The translations under genes were made by a program, and so were the position numbers. From UBA4782 sp034430215 (GTDB lineage Bacteria; Chloroflexota; Anaerolineae; Anaerolineales; Anaerolineaceae), in assembly GCA_034430215.1 (NCBI GenBank), contig DAOUFE010000031.1, positions 143,687 to 207,686 of the forward strand: 64,000 nt of DNA. The letters run 5' to 3'. This document shows positions 60,261-64,000 of this stretch, piece after piece. Each line of letters starts with the position of its first letter. Within the stretch, counting starts at the first letter, position 1. The notes beneath the pieces are model-generated. The model was not told where the DNA came from and did not search any database. It saw only the letters and a list, made by a program, of their open reading frames with translations.

Positions 60261-62648
60261 ATGGATGAAAAAAGTCTAAACACTCTGGAATTTTCAAAAA
60301 TACGCGAAAAGCTGGCGGGATACGCTGCTTTCAGCCTTTCAGCTCAACTGGCGCGGGAACTGCTACCTACTTCTTCTCTGGAAGAAGCACTGGAGCGGCA
60401 GGCGCAAACACGTGAAGCCCGTTATTTGCTCAGCGTTAACGATTCGGTTACTATTGGCGCTGCGAAAGATATCCTCCCATCTATTGATCTTGCCTGGCGC
60501 AATGGAGTTTTGGATGCCTCTGCGTTACTGGATGTAAAAAACACCCTGGTTTCTGCGCGCACCCTGACCCGTGTCTTTGCAAAAACTCCAGGGCTGTATC
60601 CATCATTACAAAAGATCGCTGAAGCCCTGCCACCACCTGCCGGGTTGGTTGATTCCATCAGTCGGGCTCTCTCCGATAAAGGAGAGATCTTGGATAGCGC
60701 TTCACCGAAACTTGCTTCCATTCGTTCAGAGCTGGGCATCGCGCATGAGCGGTTATTCTCCAAATTACAACGGATAATTAATGATCCAAAAAGCGCGCCG
60801 ATGCTGCAAGAAGCATTGATCACCCAACGGAACGGGCGCTATGTCGTTCCCTTGCGGGCTGAATATAAAAGCAAGCTGCGTTCGATCGTGCATGACCAAT
60901 CTGCTTCTGGGGCAACCTTTTTTGTTGAACCCCTGGCGGTGGTGGAGTTGAATAACAAATGGCGCGAGCTGCAGCTCGCTGAACAAGAAGAAGAAAGGCG
61001 CATCCTGGCAGATCTTTCTGCCCAGGTGGGCATACACGCAGATACATTGCGGAAAATGGTGAATGCCATTGCCCGTTTTGATCTGGCTTTGATGTGTGCT
61101 AAATACGCCGATGACCTACATGCTGCTGAACCCGAACTGGTTCCTGTGAAAACAGGGCGAGAGAACCATCCCGGCACCACTATCCGGTTGTACCAGGCAC
61201 GTCACCCGCTGCTCGATCCGAGAAATGTTGTTCCGATCGATGTAGACCTGGATGAACAAACCTTTTCTCTGGTAATCACCGGACCAAACACTGGTGGAAA
61301 AACAGTTACTCTAAAAACCGTAGGGTTGCTGGTACTGATGGCTCAATCCGGGTTGCAAATACCTGCTCTTTCTGGTTCTACGTTGAGCATTTTTGAGGAT
61401 GTGTTTGCAGATATCGGTGACGAACAATCCATCGAGCAGTCACTTTCGACGTTTTCAGCACATATTACCAATATCGCACGCATTTTAAAGGCTGCCGGGC
61501 AAACTACCCTGGTGGTTCTGGATGAACTAGGTGCGGGTACTGACCCGCAGGAAGGCGCCGCCCTGGCACGAGCATTACTAGATTTCCTTGTTCAGCGACA
61601 TGTGCCCAACCTGGTAGCCACCCATTACCCTGAATTAAAGACGTATGCACACGTCACCCCGGGTGTGACCAATGCCAGTATGGAGTTTAACCTGAAAACC
61701 TTACGCCCCACCTATCACCTGATGATCGGGCTCCCTGGCAGGTCGAATGCTTTATTGATCGCAGAACGATTGGGGTTACCATCAGAAATACTGGCAGCAG
61801 CACGCTCAGAAATCCATCCAGATGAGCTTAAGGCAGATACCATGTTGGATGAAATTCACCGCCAGAGAGATATTGCACGCCAGGCTCGCAGCACAGCAGA
61901 AAAAGCCCGCCAGGATGCCGAGCGGATGCGCGCGGAACTGGCTGCAAAATTGGAAAAGATCGAAGATGAACGTCTTCAAACACTGGAAAAAGCCCGCGAA
62001 CAGGCAGAAGATGAACTTGCAGACCTGAAAGTAGAACTTGACGAAGTACGGAAAGCTCTGCAAAAAGCCCGTCAGCCGTTGGAACAAGTAAAGAGCTTAC
62101 AGCAAGAAGTAGAAAACATCGAAGATGTGGTGCAAAAACCGGTACGCCGGCAGGTGACTCCCTCTCCCCGCAGTGATGTGCTTCAGGTTGGCGAGAAAGT
62201 GCGTTTGCGTAGCTTGAACCTTTTAGGGAAAGTAACCAGCATCACTGGGGATATGGTCGAAGTGCAGGCAGGACCTTTACGAGCCAGAGCCCGGTTGGCG
62301 GATATTCAGCGTTTGAAACCCGAAGCGGAGGAAGAAGCTATCACAGAGGTTAGCAAATCTGGTACCAGTAAACCAGGTACTTTCGGGTTGCATGCCGCGC
62401 CAGGAATGGAACTCGATCTGCGAGGGCAGCGGGCTGAAGAAGCGCTGGAAGAGATGCGCAACCACATTGAAGCAGCTTACCTGGCTGGGCAACCTTTTAT
62501 GCGTATCATCCATGGAAAAGGCACAGGCAGATTACGCCAGGTGATCCGCGATGAGTTAAAGCATTCTCCTCATGTGAGAGGTTTTGAAACCGGTCAGGAG
62601 AGTGAAGGGGGAGATGGTGTAACGGTCGCATTTATTAAGAATGACTAG
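60261..62648 (+). CDS. mutS2: Endonuclease MutS2
   Basis: 795 residues. There is no mismatch-recognition domain at the N-terminus. A core/lever region precedes the ATPase domain with Walker A GPNTGGKT (341-348), then DIGDEQSIEQSLSTFSAH, Walker B TTLVVLDELGAGTDP and ATHYPELK. A coiled coil (about 525-620), a KOW-like segment and a C-terminal Smr nuclease domain (LDLRGQRAEEALEEM... IIHGKGTGRLR, about 720-795) follow. MutS2 suppresses recombination and also splits collided ribosomes. The divergent neighbour is an ABC-F protein. Confidence 0.95.
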   Translation: MDEKSLNTLEFSKIREKLAGYAAFSLSAQLARELLPTSSLEEALERQAQTREARYLLSVNDSVTIGAAKDILPSIDLAWRNGVLDASALLDVKNTLVSARTLTRVFAKTPGLYPSLQKIAEALPPPAGLVDSISRALSDKGEILDSASPKLASIRSELGIAHERLFSKLQRIINDPKSAPMLQEALITQRNGRYVVPLRAEYKSKLRSIVHDQSASGATFFVEPLAVVELNNKWRELQLAEQEEERRILADLSAQVGIHADTLRKMVNAIARFDLALMCAKYADDLHAAEPELVPVKTGRENHPGTTIRLYQARHPLLDPRNVVPIDVDLDEQTFSLVITGPNTGGKTVTLKTVGLLVLMAQSGLQIPALSGSTLSIFEDVFADIGDEQSIEQSLSTFSAHITNIARILKAAGQTTLVVLDELGAGTDPQEGAALARALLDFLVQRHVPNLVATHYPELKTYAHVTPGVTNASMEFNLKTLRPTYHLMIGLPGRSNALLIAERLGLPSEILAAARSEIHPDELKADTMLDEIHRQRDIARQARSTAEKARQDAERMRAELAAKLEKIEDERLQTLEKAREQAEDELADLKVELDEVRKALQKARQPLEQVKSLQQEVENIEDVVQKPVRRQVTPSPRSDVLQVGEKVRLRSLNLLGKVTSITGDMVEVQAGPLRARARLADIQRLKPEAEEEAITEVSKSGTSKPGTFGLHAAPGMELDLRGQRAEEALEEMRNHIEAAYLAGQPFMRIIHGKGTGRLRQVIRDELKHSPHVRGFETGQESEGGDGVTVAFIKND

Positions 62649-62655
62649 AGACCAT

Positions 62656-62703
62656 AAAAAAGGTCGTTAGCGGTAAAAAACCCCTCTCGCTAGCGACCTT
62701 TTT
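62656..62703. terminator. Strong intrinsic terminator after mutS2
   Basis: A long stem (AAAAAGGTCG...TAGCG with CGCTA...CGACCTTTTT, about 16 pairs with one wobble) ends in a T-run. A/T symmetry makes it usable from both strands. Confidence 0.9.
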
Positions 62704-62729
62704 ACACATAGCCCCTGTACTATGTGTAA
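62702..62729. repeat. Second inverted repeat in the mutS2/TPR gap
   Basis: TTACACATAG (62702-62711) pairs perfectly with CTATGTGTAA (62720-62729). It lies directly after the terminator and may act for the convergent TPR gene. Further right, GTGGACA occurs twice (about 62774-62793). Confidence 0.6.
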
Positions 62730-62796
62730 GTGAAGGCTATGCATGGATTTTGTAACAATATAATAGCAATAAAATGTGGACAAATCGTGGACATTG

Positions 62797-64000
62797 TTAT
62801 GCATCTCGTCTGTCGAAAATTCTTTTCTTAAATTTATTCAATAAACCCGAGATCGATGCCTCTTGAATTCCTTCGGTCATGTTTTCTATTTTCATATCGA
62901 TCTCTTCAGCCTGAACCTGTTTTTCTCTCTTGTTGTGCGTTAATTCCCAGAGGATCCTTCTGCCATGTAGTTCCATCCAGACATGGTTAATTTCTATAGA
63001 ATCATTTACAACCTGTTGGGCGAATGCTTTAGCTCTATCCAATTGATGATTATGTTTCGCCAGATGGCTCTTTATCAACTGAAGACACAATTTTGGAGCA
63101 CGCATATCTGATGAGATAATATCTCGTTCGTAAATATCGATTAATTGTTGCCCTTCTTTGTCTTTTCCTGTGCGTATATACCAGAACACATCATATAGCT
63201 CGCCTAATAAATAAATGGATGCAAATTTTTTTGCTTGTGCTTCATTCAGAGCGGTTTTAACCATCTGGTCACCTCTCTGAATCTCTCCCAGGTATCTTAA
63301 CATCATCCCAAAATGCAAGCGATTATCCAGCACTTCGAGGCTGTTGCTAAAAGAAGAAATGCCGTCTTCAAATTCCTTAATCGCCAACTTGTAAGCCCCA
63401 AGGCTGGAATATAGCTCACCACAAACAGTGTGCGCCGTACGGGAAACTTCAATACAGCTATATTTTCTTTCCAATTCCTTTATGGATTGCAGATGCTGCC
63501 AACACTCTGCTATTCTGCCCATCGCAAGTGCAGACCGGGCGATGATCAGATGGAGATACATCATCATCCTGCCATTTCGAAATGCTGTTGCCGATTCAAG
63601 GCTCTTACCGGCAGTACAGATTGCCTGTCGATAGTTACCAAGATAATATTGATTGATTGCGATCTGAATATTTGCCCCAATCTTTCCTATCTGATCAAAT
63701 TCAAGATCGCTTCTTCTGAGATTTTCCTGCGCCATCTTGATGGATTCTGATGGCTTTCCAGTCAACGAAAGAATGAAAGCCAGCCCATTGGTTACTTCAA
63801 TTTTTAAAGACAGGCACTCAGCGGGTTTTCCAGCATCTTCATAAATAAGCAATGCCTGACGATAAGCCTGCTCTGCCTGTGGATAATTGCTTATAAACAT
63901 ACTAGCTACCTGACAGTTTAAAAAAAGAAGGTTGAACGACATTGAATCTCCAATAAAATAGTTTTTGCGAAAGCATTTTATAAAACGGAGTAAGACAATG
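62797..64000 (-). CDS. TPR-repeat protein, C-terminal part; runs off the right edge
   Basis: At least 381 residues of helical TPR-like repeats: AEQAYRQALLIYEDAGKP, YYLGNYRQAICTAGKSLESA, YSSLGAYKLAIKEFEDGI. It ends with a charged tail (KFKKRIFDRRDA). An ATG at 63942 has GGAG upstream and could be a start. The frame remains open to the window edge, and the first visible residues already look like mid-repeat. I therefore consider it the C-terminal part of a larger protein, possibly a MalT-like regulator or a TPR-kinase. No enzymatic domain is visible in this part. Confidence 0.7.
   Translation of the reverse strand, partial: IVLLRFIKCFRKNYFIGDSMSFNLLFLNCQVASMFISNYPQAEQAYRQALLIYEDAGKPAECLSLKIEVTNGLAFILSLTGKPSESIKMAQENLRRSDLEFDQIGKIGANIQIAINQYYLGNYRQAICTAGKSLESATAFRNGRMMMYLHLIIARSALAMGRIAECWQHLQSIKELERKYSCIEVSRTAHTVCGELYSSLGAYKLAIKEFEDGISSFSNSLEVLDNRLHFGMMLRYLGEIQRGDQMVKTALNEAQAKKFASIYLLGELYDVFWYIRTGKDKEGQQLIDIYERDIISSDMRAPKLCLQLIKSHLAKHNHQLDRAKAFAQQVVNDSIEINHVWMELHGRRILWELTHNKREKQVQAEEIDMKIENMTEGIQEASISGLLNKFKKRIFDRRDA

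Overview
The window looks like a contiguous piece of a chromosome from a Chloroflexota bacterium, most likely class Anaerolineae. The indications are family resemblance only: a 14-gene nuoA-N operon with a separate nuoC and nuoD, many Thr/Pro-rich (TPTP, TETP) lipoproteins and stalks, A/T-rich promoters, and a sortase with surface proteins that imply a monoderm-type envelope. No phage, transposase, CRISPR array or rRNA was seen. One tRNA (Gln-TTG) is present. Genes at both edges (the c-di-GMP-type GGDEF protein at 2-628 and the TPR protein at 62797-64000) run out of the window.

Layout. 1-2026: tail of a sensory protein with a degenerate GGDEF domain, a small membrane protein and a CelD/BcsL-type GNAT protein. 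2132-16434: complete complex I operon nuoA to nuoN on the plus strand. 16496-19495, minus strand: prolyl-tRNA synthetase, a CPBP-like membrane protein and a bactofilin. 19759-23187: a 1142-residue secreted beta-helix protein with its own structured leader. 23467-26731: DNA polymerase III delta', a trans-sulfuration PLP enzyme and a lectin-fold lipoprotein.

26875-36672 is the most interesting part. Three blocks each start with a near-perfect TTGACA/17 bp/TATACT promoter and a leader that I read as a class II cyclic-di-GMP riboswitch (c-di-GMP-II) overlapping an intrinsic terminator. Blocks 1 and 3 then carry a PhoB-type response regulator followed by a large surface protein; block 2 carries only the surface protein. 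The three surface proteins are paralogues built of about 85-residue Cys-paired modules. They share a signal peptide motif and end in an identical IPVTG sorting signal, a hydrophobic helix and a basic tail. A sortase gene follows, with its own promoter. The terminator arm lies inside the aptamer, so c-di-GMP should turn expression on. The reading is a c-di-GMP-switched, sortase-anchored surface layer or adhesin system.

36727-48387 is mostly housekeeping: maf, a class B PBP, rsgA, an oligopeptide-binding lipoprotein, a receiver-like protein with Glu in place of the phospho-Asp, tRNA-Gln, a short GlmU, a CNNM/CorC protein, cdd, recO and a sulfite-oxidase-fold enzyme. 48450-54242 holds a DUF2179 protein followed by an envelope-defence-like group: YtrA-type GntR repressor, SPFH protein, SdpI-like protein, ABC transporter pair and YhfC-type membrane protein. 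Two parS-like 16-mers lie just upstream of the ABC genes. 54459-64000 holds a GerMN lipoprotein, a stand-alone pyruvate-kinase C-domain protein, an Lgt-like protein, a split glutamine-dependent NAD synthetase pair, an ABC-F protein divergent from mutS2, and the TPR gene.

Several genes (1019, holB, sortase, maf, mutS2) have a -10 hexamer ending 7-11 nt before the start codon and no Shine-Dalgarno sequence, which suggests leaderless transcripts. All family assignments are by eye; no database search was run.
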